Positions 38,669-48,583 of a stretch of 64,000 bases of DNA are shown here, in pieces. The translations under genes and the position numbers were made by a program. Below the pieces are notes generated by a model that was not told where the DNA came from, did no database searches, and saw only the letters and a program-made list of their open reading frames with translations. This DNA comes from Thalassotalea mangrovi (GTDB taxonomy: Bacteria; Pseudomonadota; Gammaproteobacteria; Enterobacterales; Alteromonadaceae): contig NZ_SWDB01000022.1 of NCBI RefSeq assembly GCF_005116735.1, forward strand, positions 1-64,000, in the 5' to 3' direction. The stretch's first letter is position 1; every line of letters begins with the position of its first letter.

Positions 38669-40069
38669 TCAAAATGCCAGCATTTGTCCCGGGAAAGGGA
38701 TCTCACTACAAATATCCAATTGTTGCCAGATTTGTTCACTGAGCACATCTAACGCATCGGCTTCACCATGTACCAGCAACACCCGAGGTTTGGGTTTAAA
38801 GTTAGCTAACCAATTCACTAACTCTTGCTGTCCGGCATGAGCTGAGAACCCTCCCAGGGTTTCGACACTGGCATTGACCTGCAAATCTTCACCAAATAAG
38901 CGAATACTTTTTACCCCATCTACCAAGGCCCGTCCGGGTGTACCTTGTGCCTGGTAGCCGACAAAAATAATGGTATTGCGTTTGTCCCATATTCGGTGAC
39001 GAATGTGATGGGTGATGCGCCCGCCAGTGCACATGCCGCTGCCGGCAATAATGAGCGCACGGTTGCGAATATTATTGATCGCCATCGAATGCTCAGGCTC
39101 AATGGTCAGGTGCAGTGAGGAAATAAAGTTTTTTAACAGGGTGGCATCACCATCGGACAATGACTCCATGCCCTCGCAGTCCAGCGTTGTGAGCCATTGG
39201 TCATAAATACGGGTAACTTCAATTGCCATTGGGCTGTCAAGAAAGATAGTCCAGTCATCGAGTTCGCCGCTATGCTGCAATTTGCCAAGATAGAGCAGCA
39301 GTTCCTGGGTTCGGCCTACCGCAAATGCCGGCAGTAACGCATTACCTTTACGCTGGTATGCTTCGTTCAGGATACTTTTGAACTGAGACAGGGTGTCGGT
39401 TAAATCGCGATGATCGCGATCGCCATATGTGCCTTCCATCATTACCACATCCGCGTGTTCGAGCACTTGCGGATCATTCATCAGTAAGGTGTCATGTTTT
39501 CCTAAATCACCACTGTACACCAATGTTTTACTGGCGCCGCGCTCAGTAAAGGTTGCTTTGGTGATGGCCGAACCGAGTATGTGCCCGGCATCAAACAAGG
39601 TGACGTTAATGTGCTTGTTGATGGTAAAAGGCTCTTTAAATGCTTTCGGTTTGCATAGCGTCAATACCGTCTGAATATCTTCATAACTGTATCGCTCGCT
39701 GATTAATGGCTTGCCTTGACGCTGATGCTTGCGATTGAGGCGTTTCAGGTCACTTTGATAGAGACTAAAGGCGTCATGGAGCATAACCGGTAATAGTTGC
39801 GCTGTCGCATGGGTGCAGTAAATGGGGCCGTTAAACCCTTCGTGCACTAAAGCCGGAAGGCGGCCACTATGATCGAGATGAGCGTGAGATAAAACGACCG
39901 CATCAATCGCCGCCGGATTGAATTTAAACGGGTCCGCTTCCAGGTGTCGCCTGACCCGGCCTCCCTGATGCAATCCACAATCGAATAATATCGATAGGTT
40001 ATCTGTATGCAGGAGGTGACAGGATCCTGTTACCTCCTGGGCGGCGCCATAGCAGGTGATGGTGGCCAA
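38669..40069 (-). CDS. Metallo-beta-lactamase/beta-CASP RNA-processing exonuclease-like protein
   Basis: About 466 residues. The metal site HAHLDHSGRLP (HxHxDH), later YSGDLGKHD and the C-terminal VHGEADAL belong to the metallo-beta-lactamase fold, while AGSGMCTGGRITHHIRH and the region around it are the beta-CASP and RNA-specificity (RMMBL) part, as in YsfC/CPSF-like nucleases. It should cut or trim RNA in the cytoplasm. I place the start at a TTG (40069), since GGAG lies six bases upstream and the protein then begins MATITCYGAAQEVTGS, as relatives do; an upstream TTG at 40111 is weaker. Confidence 0.88.
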   Translation of the reverse strand: MATITCYGAAQEVTGSCHLLHTDNLSILFDCGLHQGGRVRRHLEADPFKFNPAAIDAVVLSHAHLDHSGRLPALVHEGFNGPIYCTHATAQLLPVMLHDAFSLYQSDLKRLNRKHQRQGKPLISERYSYEDIQTVLTLCKPKAFKEPFTINKHINVTLFDAGHILGSAITKATFTERGASKTLVYSGDLGKHDTLLMNDPQVLEHADVVMMEGTYGDRDHRDLTDTLSQFKSILNEAYQRKGNALLPAFAVGRTQELLLYLGKLQHSGELDDWTIFLDSPMAIEVTRIYDQWLTTLDCEGMESLSDGDATLLKNFISSLHLTIEPEHSMAINNIRNRALIIAGSGMCTGGRITHHIRHRIWDKRNTIIFVGYQAQGTPGRALVDGVKSIRLFGEDLQVNASVETLGGFSAHAGQQELVNWLANFKPKPRVLLVHGEADALDVLSEQIWQQLDICSEIPFPGQMLAF

Positions 40070-40292
40070 GGAGCTCTCCAAATCATTATCGAGGTGGGAA
40101 TCATTCTTCAACTATAGCGTATCTGAATTTTATAACTCAAAGGAAGGCAGCAGGATCGCTGCCACGGATCACAACTTCGTATAGTAACTTCGGCGGCTTT
40201 GGTTGGCTATCCGGGCATTGCAGGGTAAAATAATTGTTAATACGTTATGAGCCCTAATTTATGGGGCATAGTTCTTGTGCCCTGACTTTTTT

Positions 40293-41435
40293 ATGAATAT
40301 TTATTTTGATGAAAACATCCCTTTTGCCAGCGAGTTTTTTGCCGGATTTGGCAACTTAAAGTCATTTTCCGGCCGGGATGTCGATGCCGAAACGATCGCT
40401 GACGCCGATGTTCTGCTGGTTCGCTCCATTACCCGGGTGGATGAAAAATTGTTAAGTGCGAATCATCGAATTCAGTTTGTTGGCACTGCAACCATAGGCG
40501 TTGACCATATTGATACCGATTACTTGCTGAGCCGCAACATCAGTTTTGCCTCGGCACCAGGCTGTAATGCCACTTCCGTAGGCGAATATGTCATCAGTGC
40601 ATTGCTGGTGATTTGTCAGCGAATGCAGGCCAATATCAATGATTTCACTGTCGGCATCGTCGGTGCTGGAAATACCGGCTCGGCATTAGCTCGTAAACTT
40701 GCCGCCTTAAAGGTACCCTACAAGTTGTATGACCCGTTATTGGCTACTACTGACGATCGCGAATTTGTCGAGTTTTCCGAAATACTGACATGCGATGCGA
40801 TTTCCCTGCATGTACCCCTGACCCGGGATGGCGAATATCCCACCTTCCATTTGTTTGATGAGTCGGTGATCAAAAACTTATCCCCGCAACAAATTTTGAT
40901 TAATGCCTGTCGCGGCGAAGTCGTCGATAACCAGGCGTTGTTGCAGCAAAAGCTTGCTGGGGGTGGCCCACAATTGGTGCTGGATGTCTGGGAAAATGAA
41001 CCGAACGTGTTAGTTGAGCTAATCGAATATTGCCAGGTTGCAACGGCACATATTGCTGGCTATAGCCTGGAAGGAAAATCTCGTGGAACTGAAATGCTAT
41101 ATCAGGCATTATGTCACCTGACAGGGTTAGAGTCAAAGCTCGAATTGCACCAGTTTATGCCCGCTGGAGATTTTATCCTCCGTTCTGAGCAGACACCTAA
41201 GAGCGGTCTTCCCGCGACAATGGAAGAGATTTATCGTCGCGTGTTTCAGGTTTATGACGTACGTCGCGATGACCAGATTTTCCGGCAGCAACTACTGAAA
41301 AAGGGCTTTGATGCAATACGTAAAAACTATCCGGTGAGACGGGAGTTCAGTGCGTTGAATCTGTCAGCGCGCGACTCTTTAGTACCAGACATGCTAAAGT
41401 CGCTGGGGTTCTCGATCCAATTTTCAAGAACATAG
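40293..41435 (+). CDS. pdxB: Erythronate-4-phosphate dehydrogenase PdxB
   Basis: Second step of the DXP-independent vitamin B6 (pyridoxal phosphate) pathway, oxidising 4-phosphoerythronate with NAD. 380 residues from ATG 40293 (MNIYFDENIPFASEFF); the frame is open from a TTG at 40275 but that adds nothing conserved. NAD domain motif VGIVGAGNTGSALARKL, catalytic-domain motifs RGEVVDN and DVWENEPN, and HIAGYSLEGKSRG with the catalytic His. The C-terminal dimerisation region ends LGFSIQFSRT. First gene of the pdxB-asd-fimV-truA block. Confidence 0.96.
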   Translation: MNIYFDENIPFASEFFAGFGNLKSFSGRDVDAETIADADVLLVRSITRVDEKLLSANHRIQFVGTATIGVDHIDTDYLLSRNISFASAPGCNATSVGEYVISALLVICQRMQANINDFTVGIVGAGNTGSALARKLAALKVPYKLYDPLLATTDDREFVEFSEILTCDAISLHVPLTRDGEYPTFHLFDESVIKNLSPQQILINACRGEVVDNQALLQQKLAGGGPQLVLDVWENEPNVLVELIEYCQVATAHIAGYSLEGKSRGTEMLYQALCHLTGLESKLELHQFMPAGDFILRSEQTPKSGLPATMEEIYRRVFQVYDVRRDDQIFRQQLLKKGFDAIRKNYPVRREFSALNLSARDSLVPDMLKSLGFSIQFSRT

Positions 41436-41459
41436 TAAAAAACAGGTATGGAAAACAAC

Positions 41460-42479
41460 ATGGGACAAAAATTTGATGTCGTTGTTCTGGGAGCAACCGG
41501 ATTAGTCGGCAAGCACATGATGGAAATTCTTGAGCAAAGAAATTTTCCGGTTAATACATTATATCCGTTAGCCAGTAGTCGCAGTGCTGGTGAGCTAATT
41601 GAATTTAACGGTAAAAGTATCGAAGTACTGGATGCCGATGAGTTTGACTTTTCGCAGGCGCAAATCGCCTTTTTCTCTGCGGGCGGTGCTACTTCAGCGA
41701 AGTTTGCTCCCATCGCTGCCGATGCTGGCTGTGTGGTAATCGATAATACCTCGCAATTCCGCTATGACGACGACATTCCATTAGTAGTGCCAGAAGTCAA
41801 CCCACAGGCATTGGCCGATTACCGCAATCGTAATATCATTGCCAATCCAAACTGTTCTACCATCCAGATGCTGGTTGCCCTTAAGCCTATTTATGATGCC
41901 GTGGGAATCGAGCGTATCAATGTCGCCACCTACCAGTCTGTTTCCGGCGCTGGTAAAACGGCTATCGAAGAACTTGCCAAGCAATGTGCGGCGTTATTGT
42001 CCGGAAAACCGGTGGAAGCCAAAGCATTCAGTCGTCAGATTGCCTTTAACGTCATTCCGCAAATCGACTCATTTGAAGATAACGGTTACACCCGTGAAGA
42101 AATGAAAATGGTCTGGGAAACTAAGAAGATACTCGGCGATGAAAGTGTCCTGGTTAACCCAACGGCAGTGCGTGTGCCGGTATTTTATGGTCATGGTGAA
42201 GCCCTGCATATAGAAACCAGACAACAGACTTCTGCTGAGGAAGTGAAGGCATTACTGGCGCAGGCTCCCGGGGTTGTTGTGTGTGAAAACGATGAGGACT
42301 TCCCGACACAGGTTGGCGATGCCAGTGGTCAGGATGAAACCTACGTGGGAAGGATCCGTGAAGATATTTCTCACCCGAATGGCATTAATATGTGGATTGT
42401 CGCTGACAATGTCCGCAAAGGTGCCGCCACTAATTCTGTGCAGATTGCTGAATTATTGATTAAAGAGTATCTCGGTTAA
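41460..42479 (+). CDS. asd: Aspartate-semialdehyde dehydrogenase
   Basis: Converts aspartyl phosphate to aspartate semialdehyde with NADPH, the branch point for lysine, threonine, methionine and diaminopimelate. 339 residues from ATG 41460, which has GGA eight bases upstream; an ATG 12 bases earlier is possible. NADP motif VVVLGATGLVGKHM, catalytic Cys in ANPNCSTIQML (C132), YQSVSGAGK and the substrate-binding RVPVFYGHGEALHIE. 24 bp after pdxB, so the two are probably co-transcribed. A terminator follows. Confidence 0.96.
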   Translation: MGQKFDVVVLGATGLVGKHMMEILEQRNFPVNTLYPLASSRSAGELIEFNGKSIEVLDADEFDFSQAQIAFFSAGGATSAKFAPIAADAGCVVIDNTSQFRYDDDIPLVVPEVNPQALADYRNRNIIANPNCSTIQMLVALKPIYDAVGIERINVATYQSVSGAGKTAIEELAKQCAALLSGKPVEAKAFSRQIAFNVIPQIDSFEDNGYTREEMKMVWETKKILGDESVLVNPTAVRVPVFYGHGEALHIETRQQTSAEEVKALLAQAPGVVVCENDEDFPTQVGDASGQDETYVGRIREDISHPNGINMWIVADNVRKGAATNSVQIAELLIKEYLG

Positions 42480-42510
42480 TTTAAATTGCCGTCAACAACG
42501 CTCATCTTAC

Positions 42511-42540
42511 AAAGCCAGGGCCAGCTTGCTCTGGCTTTTA
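42511..42540 (+). terminator. Terminator after asd
   Basis: Stem AAAGCCAG/CTGGCTTT (42511-42518 and 42531-42538), with an inner GC-rich loop, then a short T-rich tail. Confidence 0.75.
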
Positions 42541-42783
42541 TCTTTCCATAACCAGAATAATTCAAGCACCAAGGGGTAAGTCAGCGCTAACGATTCTGTT
42601 GATTTCAGGGCCGTCAGCCTGTTTTTTCAACACCTTGAAAAATTTAAACAAAGTTAACCGAGAAAAGACAACCGCCTCTGGTATCTTAACCTCAACTACG
42701 ATATATTATTCGATGATAAAAACTAATAGCGCTAATCCACGGTTTAAATTGTTTTGATAAACGTGAAAGGAAGGACCTCATTC

Positions 42784-44772
42784 ATGGCTATTTATCGCAA
42801 CTCAATATTTAAGTCCTCACTGATTCCCGGATTACTTGCCACAACATTAATCGTTCCGCTAGGTTTAGCTTTTGCTCAGTCGGACGTTGCCAGTGGTAAC
42901 AATTCGGATGTTTTTGTGGGAGACGACAAATCCACATATGGGCCTATCAAGGCTTCAGATACGTTGTGGAAAATTGCCAATGCCTATCGTCCAGATGATT
43001 CCGTAACGAATTATCAGGTGATGGTCGCCTTGTTTAACACCAATCCCAATGCGTTTGTCAACAACGATATTAATGCCCTGATTCAGGGCCAGTACCTGAG
43101 AATTCCCAGTCTTGAGGAAATAAACCAGGTTGTACCTTTTCACCGTCAGAAAAATGCTGATGCCAGCCTGAGCAAAATTAACCAGGCCATTGTCAGTAAG
43201 ACCAAAGTTACCGGTAGCGAAGAGGCAATATCTGCACCTGCTAATAACCAGGCGGTGATAGCTAAGCCGTCAAAGCAGCTAAAACGCTCAGGTGCGATGA
43301 TAACCACTGATGCTCAATCGGATGTTGAAGCCGCGAGTACGCAGCCATTGCAAGCCGCACAAAAGACTCAAGTCGTTCAGTCGCCTGTTGTTGAAAAGCA
43401 ACCTGAGATGGCCGATTCAGATAGTGATTTGCACGCGTCAGATACAACTGAGTCACAGATGCTGGCGATGAGTCAGGCCGCTGAACCTTCAGTGTCCAAT
43501 CGAGAGGTTGAAGAAAGCCTGGCAGCCGTTGGTGAAAAGCTTGATGACCTGCAGTATGAGCTGGAACGTTCTAAACAGACCCAGGCAGAATTAGATAAAA
43601 AGCTGGAGCAGCAAAGTACGCTGCTGGCCCAGGCAAAAAAACGTGAGCAAAGGCTGTTACGTGAACAAGAGGCGATAAAAAAACAGAGCCAGGGGATGTT
43701 CAATAGTCCTGCGGCGTACTGGAGCGTGATCGCGTTATTGTTTATTTTAGTGTCAGTGCTTACGGTACTGGTGTATCGCCGCCGCCGTGTCGAGCAGGAA
43801 CTGTTGGCGTTAAAACCAGGTCTGCAAAGCGGTGAGAAAGCTGCGCAGCCTGTCAAAACCAGTAACAACCAGAAAGTTAACAAAGCAACGACCAAAACTG
43901 CATCATCGCTAAAGGCCGATACGCTTTCCAGTAAAGTCGATAAAACACAGCAGGTTTTAAAACCTGCGTCGGTATTGTTTGATGCTGAGCAAAGCAAAGA
44001 CCTGGAGTCAAAAGCGACAACTGATACGCAGAGTAAAGCGGTTGACACGACTGAGCAGAGTAAGGCAAATGATGCGATCGCTGATGCATTTGCCAAAGCA
44101 GATATCAAAGATACGTATTTTGACTCTGAAGCGGGACGCGAAGCAGACAGGCTGACTGATTTAGTGAAAAATCAGGCGAATGATACGCTCGATAACGATC
44201 TGAACATGGAGCATATCATTGACGATATGGTCGATGAGGATTCTCGTGTTAAACCGGCAAAGCTGCATTCGGATGCGTTACATGACGTTGATGAGGAAAT
44301 AACGCCACAACAATTACGAGAAATCGATGACTTTGACGATGTCGAGTTTGATAAGTTGTTACAAGAGATTTCCAGTGAGTCCGAGCATGTGAGCTATCAA
44401 CCGACAAAATCGGTATCAACGCCACTGCGCCAGGATAACGAACCTAAGGCGATTTCAACGCAAACGGATGATTTTGTCGAGATTGAAGAGATTATTGCTG
44501 AAAACGAACTGGCCGATGACGATATAGAACCTTATCAGGAAGGAAAGATCGATGTCGGGCTCGATGAATTTCCGGAATTTACCCAAAATGTAAATCCGGT
44601 TAATGTCGACGATGATAAACATGGCGTTAATGCCAAGCTCGACTTGGCTCAGGTTTATATTGAGATCGGAGATGAGGATAACGCAGCAGTGATCCTGAAA
44701 AATGTGATGAAGCTTGGTAACTCAGCGCAGCAACAACAGGCACAGCAACTACTATACTCCCTCAAGCCTTGA
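42784..44772 (+). CDS. fimV: FimV/HubP-family polar landmark protein
   Basis: 662 residues from ATG 42784, with AAGGA eight bases upstream; the open frame from a TTG at 42754 is not needed. Signal peptide (LLATTLIVPLGLAFAQ), LysM-like peptidoglycan-binding segment (YGPIKASDTLWKIANAYRPD, about residues 50-110), a coiled coil (about 235-285), one membrane helix (YWSVIALLFILVSVLTVLVY) and a long acidic cytoplasmic tail ending in a FimV C-terminal motif (KLDLAQVYIEIGDEDNAAVI). HubP/FimV organises cell poles, pili and chemotaxis arrays. Lies between asd and truA, as in other gammaproteobacteria. Confidence 0.93.
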   Translation: MAIYRNSIFKSSLIPGLLATTLIVPLGLAFAQSDVASGNNSDVFVGDDKSTYGPIKASDTLWKIANAYRPDDSVTNYQVMVALFNTNPNAFVNNDINALIQGQYLRIPSLEEINQVVPFHRQKNADASLSKINQAIVSKTKVTGSEEAISAPANNQAVIAKPSKQLKRSGAMITTDAQSDVEAASTQPLQAAQKTQVVQSPVVEKQPEMADSDSDLHASDTTESQMLAMSQAAEPSVSNREVEESLAAVGEKLDDLQYELERSKQTQAELDKKLEQQSTLLAQAKKREQRLLREQEAIKKQSQGMFNSPAAYWSVIALLFILVSVLTVLVYRRRRVEQELLALKPGLQSGEKAAQPVKTSNNQKVNKATTKTASSLKADTLSSKVDKTQQVLKPASVLFDAEQSKDLESKATTDTQSKAVDTTEQSKANDAIADAFAKADIKDTYFDSEAGREADRLTDLVKNQANDTLDNDLNMEHIIDDMVDEDSRVKPAKLHSDALHDVDEEITPQQLREIDDFDDVEFDKLLQEISSESEHVSYQPTKSVSTPLRQDNEPKAISTQTDDFVEIEEIIAENELADDDIEPYQEGKIDVGLDEFPEFTQNVNPVNVDDDKHGVNAKLDLAQVYIEIGDEDNAAVILKNVMKLGNSAQQQQAQQLLYSLKP

Positions 44773-44794
44773 TAACATCATTTCGCCCTGTTTC

Positions 44795-44843
44795 AATCAA
44801 GGGGTCAGAGTTGTTGATTTTCAACAACTCTGACCCCTTGATT
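44795..44843 (+). repeat. Perfect 23-bp inverted repeat with GGGGTCAGAG, after fimV
   Basis: Arms 44795-44817 and 44821-44843 are exact reverse complements around a 3-base TTT loop, followed by TTTT. It can act as a strong terminator for fimV. Each arm carries GGGGTCAGAG, the kind of motif seen in REP-like palindromes served by Y1 transposases. A lone GGGGTCAG is also present at 31373-31380. Confidence 0.88.
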
Positions 44844-44911
44844 TTTTGCAAAACATAAGGGTAAAGGAAAAGTTCTTAAGCAGTCTAAGCTAACTAACCA
44901 ATAAAGCTGAC

Positions 44912-44950
44912 TCCCACTTTCCACCTTCCACCTCCCTCTTTCTCGTCTCA
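44912..44950 (-). repeat. Heptamer array, GGTGGAA family in reverse
   Basis: Pyrimidine-rich 7-base units on the plus strand (ACTTTCC, ACCTTCC, ACCTCCC, TCTTTCT), i.e. purine-rich GGAAGGT-like units on the minus strand, matching the family at 21546-21612. Confidence 0.6.
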
Positions 44951-44969
44951 AAATCCCGGAATATCGATT

Positions 44970-45249
44970 TAATACCAAGACCACTAAGTGTTTTCCCACT
45001 CAGTGAGAATTTAAAGGCTTTTAGACAAGGCTTTGATTGCAGAGAATGGTCGTTACATTATCAAAATCAGCCAAAATCAGTAACGCCGTATAAACGCCTT
45101 TAAAACTCACCCCTAGGGAGTTTGTCAGAGGCCCATTTACGGCCCTATATTTCATTAATATAGAATGACTATATTAATGAAATCTATATTGCAAATGAAT
45201 CTCAGCCCTAACTCTGAGTTGTGCAAAAACTTAATGGAATTGGTATAAC
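44970..45249 (+). repeat. ~280-bp intergenic repeat, full copy B
   Basis: Same element and orientation as 34149-34416, with TACCAA and TTGGTATAAC ends. It carries one extra short duplication (AAAATCAGCC near 45061-45080). The internal stem ATTTCATTAATATA/TATATTAATGAAAT (45149-45162 and 45170-45183) is perfect here. Located between the fimV 3' repeats and truA. Confidence 0.9.
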
Positions 45250-45327
45250 ATTAACGAATTGGCAATCATACTTTCGTAAGAAGCGTAAATATACGATAAT
45301 GCCGCACCTAATTCGCGGGAGGGTAAA

Positions 45328-46119
45328 ATGCGGTTTGCACTGGGTATAGAATACGATGGTAGTCGCTATTGTGGCTGGCAGAGACAGAAAGACGTGATCA
45401 GTGTTCAGGGGGAGATAGAAAAGGCATTATCGAAGATAGTCAATCAACCTACTGAAGTCGTATGTGCAGGGCGCACGGATACCGGTGTGCATGGTACCGG
45501 CCAGGTCGTTCATTTCGATTCACCCTACGACAGAGGTTCTGCCGCCTGGACACTGGGTATGAATACCCTGATGCCAAAAGATATTGCGGTAAAATGGAGT
45601 CATCCCGTTAGTGATGATTTTCACGCCCGGTTCAGCGCTACCGCCCGTCGCTATCGCTATATCATATACAACGGTATGTACCGGCCAGCTATTTTTGCCA
45701 AAGGATTAAGTTTTTGCCATCATCCCCTTGATGAAACCCTGATGCATGAAGCGGCACAACAACTGGTGGGTCAACATGACTTTACTTCCTTTCGCACGGT
45801 TCATTGCCAGGCGCATTCGCCGTTACGGACGATTATTCACTGCAATGTCAGCCGCCAGGGTGACTATGTCATTATCGACATTAAGGCTAATGCGTTTTTA
45901 CATCATATGGTGCGCAATATCGCCGGAAGTTTGATTCGCGTAGGAAGAAAACTTGAACCGGTGAGTTGGATCAGCGAAGTATTGTATTTAAAGAACCGCT
46001 GCAAAGCTGGCATGACGGCGCCCGCCAATGGTTTATATTTTGTTGATGTTGATTATCCGCAAGAGTTTCAATTGCCGAAAGCTGAGCTAGGTCCATTATT
46101 TCTAAAACCGGAACTTTAA
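45328..46119 (+). CDS. truA: tRNA pseudouridine synthase A (positions 38-40)
   Basis: Isomerises uridine to pseudouridine at positions 38, 39 and 40 of the tRNA anticodon arm. 263 residues. The catalytic aspartate is D51 in [17 protein letters not shown]. The start [20 protein letters not shown] and the C-terminal [13 protein letters not shown] are typical. GGGAGGG lies six bases before the ATG. In the fimV-truA-accD-folC order usual for this group; 219 bp separate it from accD. Confidence 0.96.
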   Translation: MRFALGIEYDGSRYCGWQRQKDVISVQGEIEKALSKIVNQPTEVVCAGRTDTGVHGTGQVVHFDSPYDRGSAAWTLGMNTLMPKDIAVKWSHPVSDDFHARFSATARRYRYIIYNGMYRPAIFAKGLSFCHHPLDETLMHEAAQQLVGQHDFTSFRTVHCQAHSPLRTIIHCNVSRQGDYVIIDIKANAFLHHMVRNIAGSLIRVGRKLEPVSWISEVLYLKNRCKAGMTAPANGLYFVDVDYPQEFQLPKAELGPLFLKPEL

Positions 46120-46338
46120 CGGACGTTGTGAGGTTTTTTTGAACAATTGGCCGCTATACTAGAACATTATCGGCACAACGCTGACCAGTTTTTTCTATAG
46201 TTCGCCCCCAAAAGTATGGTTTAATTAGCGACTATAAATCATTAACCAAACATCCACGAGCTGATTAGTGGTTGTTTTTACTTAGTTTTACGGGTTGTTC
46301 ATCTAGCCCCAGTAACGAAAAATAGGCATAAATTACCC

Positions 46339-47205
46339 ATGAGCTGGATCGAAAAAATTCTACCTAAAGCAAAAACGTCTACCTCCAGTAAGCATAATAT
46401 TCCGGAAGGCGTTTGGAGCAAGTGTTCTTCGTGTAATGCGGTACTGTATAAAGTTGAATTAGAGCGTCAGCTTGGCGTATGTCCGAAATGTGATCATCAC
46501 ATGCGCTTGCCAGCTCGTAAACGACTGGAGTCATTTCTTGATGCCGGCGAAAAAGTCGAAATCGGTGCCGAGCTGGAACCACAGGATAAACTGAAGTTCA
46601 AAGACTCGAAGCGTTACAAAGATCGCATCGCTTCTGCGCAAAAATCAACCGGTGAAAAAGACGCGATTGTCATCATGAAAGGCGAGTTAGGTGGTATACC
46701 GGTTGTCGCTGCGGCATTTGAGTTCTCATTTTTAGGAGGCTCTATGGCATCGGTTGTTGGTGCTCGCTTTGTTCAGGCAGCAGAAATATGCCTGAAAGAG
46801 AACATGCCATTAATCTGTTTTTCAGCCAGCGGTGGCGCACGTATGCAGGAAGCGTTAATGTCATTAATGCAAATGGCAAAGACCAGTGCCGCATTAGCTA
46901 AGATGAGCGAGAAAGGCTTACCTTATGTATCGGTGCTGACTGACCCTACGATGGGTGGTGTTAGTGCCAGCCTGGCGATGCTTGGTGACATCAATGTCGC
47001 CGAACCTAAGGCATTAATTGGTTTTGCCGGCCCACGGGTAATCGAGCAGACCGTTCGTGAAAAATTGCCGGAAGGTTTCCAACGCTCTGAATTTTTACTC
47101 GAGCATGGAGCGATCGATTTGATCGTCGACCGACGTGAAATGCGTGGCAAACTGGCACGCTTAATCGCCAAGTTCATGGGAATTGCCGAGCCTGCAGTAA
47201 AATAA
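46339..47205 (+). CDS. accD: Acetyl-CoA carboxylase carboxyltransferase subunit beta
   Basis: Forms, with AccA, the carboxyltransferase that makes malonyl-CoA, the first committed step of fatty-acid synthesis. 288 residues. The N-terminal zinc ribbon has C29, C32, C48 and C51 ([11 protein letters not shown]...VCPKCDHH). The crotonase-like domain carries [17 protein letters not shown] and [16 protein letters not shown], followed by [20 protein letters not shown]. Complete. Followed 90 bp later by folC. Confidence 0.97.
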   Translation: MSWIEKILPKAKTSTSSKHNIPEGVWSKCSSCNAVLYKVELERQLGVCPKCDHHMRLPARKRLESFLDAGEKVEIGAELEPQDKLKFKDSKRYKDRIASAQKSTGEKDAIVIMKGELGGIPVVAAAFEFSFLGGSMASVVGARFVQAAEICLKENMPLICFSASGGARMQEALMSLMQMAKTSAALAKMSEKGLPYVSVLTDPTMGGVSASLAMLGDINVAEPKALIGFAGPRVIEQTVREKLPEGFQRSEFLLEHGAIDLIVDRREMRGKLARLIAKFMGIAEPAVK

Positions 47206-47295
47206 AAACAATTCAATTTAAATTGTGGTCAGCTGAACATGTTTTAGATATATTTCAGTGAACAGTTCAATATCAGACTTGGTATAACGTTCTTC

Positions 47296-48573
47296 ATGAC
47301 ACAAACAAATCACAGCCACTTATCTTTGACTACCCTGGATGAGTGGCTTTTTTATTTAGAGTCTATTCATTCGCTTGAAATTGATATGACTCTTGATCGT
47401 ATCAGTGAGGTCAGGCAACGACTCGCTATCACATTGGAAGACAAAACCGTGGTCACGGTTGGTGGCACCAATGGTAAGGGCACCACCTGTGCATTCCTGG
47501 AAACCGCACTACTGGATAGTGGTTATTCGGTTGCGGTTTATTCATCCCCTCATATTAATCAGTTCAATGAACGTTTACGCATAAATAAAGCGTTAATCAA
47601 TGATGATGCATTGATCGATGCGTTTCGTCGCATTGAGCGGGCGCGTGCTGAAATCTCTTTGACTTATTATGAGTACACCACGCTAGCGGCGCTGATGATA
47701 TGCCAGGCCCAGGATGTCGATGTGGTGATTTTGGAAGTCGGTCTTGGTGGACGCCTTGATGCTACCAATATAATTGATGCGGATCTGTCGATTATCACCA
47801 GTATCGATCTTGATCATCAGCAGTTTTTGGGGAATGACCGATCCAGTATTGGTCTGGAAAAGGCAGGTATTTGCCGCTCCGGCAAGCCGGCGGTAATCGG
47901 TGAACCCAATCTGCCGCTAAAGGTCAGGCAATACCTGGACTCCCTGGGGTGTGAAGGATTTTATCGTGGCGAACACTTTGATCATCTTACAGACGCGGAT
48001 GGTAAGGATTGGCAGTGGCGCGGAGCTGATGCGACATTTAACCAGCTTGGGGCTCCGGCAATTCCCAAGGATAATGTTGCTACGGCGTTGATGGCGTTAT
48101 CTATCCTGAACAAGCGCTTTACAAACTTAACCATCGCAGAGCGCGCCAATAACTGGATTGCTGCCACTCAGGTTGCCGGACGTACAGAAGTGGTAAGCAC
48201 TGACCCTATGGTAATGTTGGATGTTGCCCATAACCCACATGCTGCAAGGCATTTGGCAAAGGTGGTCGGGGCATCAGGCGTTCGCAAAGTACATGCCCTG
48301 GTTGGGATGTTGGCAGACAAAGATATTTATTCAACATTAGCGGCAATGACTGACGTGGTTGATATCTGGTACCCGGTTTCGCTAAATGTTCCGCGCGGGG
48401 CGAAGGCAGGGCAACTGATTGATGAGCTACAAAAACTGCATCAGAGCAGTAATGGCTTTGACAATGTTTCCGATGGCTTTAAAATAGCAAAACAAAATGC
48501 TAATAAAAACGACATGATCTTGGTGTTTGGTTCATTTTTTACAGTGGCCGACTTCAAAAAATCATGCATCTAA
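47296..48573 (+). CDS. folC: Bifunctional folylpolyglutamate/dihydrofolate synthase FolC
   Basis: Adds glutamate to dihydropteroate (dihydrofolate synthase) and further glutamates to tetrahydrofolate. 425 residues, Mur-ligase fold. P-loop VTVGGTNGKGTTCAFLE (about residues 54-70), omega-loop SSPHINQFNERLRIN, GLGGRLDATNII, and C-terminal MLDVAHNPHAARHLA. The stop codon sits inside the ribosome site of the SPOR protein gene, so translation of the two is coupled. Confidence 0.96.
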   Translation: MTQTNHSHLSLTTLDEWLFYLESIHSLEIDMTLDRISEVRQRLAITLEDKTVVTVGGTNGKGTTCAFLETALLDSGYSVAVYSSPHINQFNERLRINKALINDDALIDAFRRIERARAEISLTYYEYTTLAALMICQAQDVDVVILEVGLGGRLDATNIIDADLSIITSIDLDHQQFLGNDRSSIGLEKAGICRSGKPAVIGEPNLPLKVRQYLDSLGCEGFYRGEHFDHLTDADGKDWQWRGADATFNQLGAPAIPKDNVATALMALSILNKRFTNLTIAERANNWIAATQVAGRTEVVSTDPMVMLDVAHNPHAARHLAKVVGASGVRKVHALVGMLADKDIYSTLAAMTDVVDIWYPVSLNVPRGAKAGQLIDELQKLHQSSNGFDNVSDGFKIAKQNANKNDMILVFGSFFTVADFKKSCI

Positions 48574-48583
48574 GGAGCCCCAT

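Noticed and set aside
40146-40163. Terminator or operator GGCAGC/GCTGCC upstream of pdxB
   Set aside because: Six-base arms without a T tract are too weak to call.
43473-44108. A 211-codon open frame on the minus strand inside fimV
   Set aside because: It is antisense to a well-supported gene, and its Ser/Cys-rich translation is what the reversed acidic, repetitive fimV codons would give.
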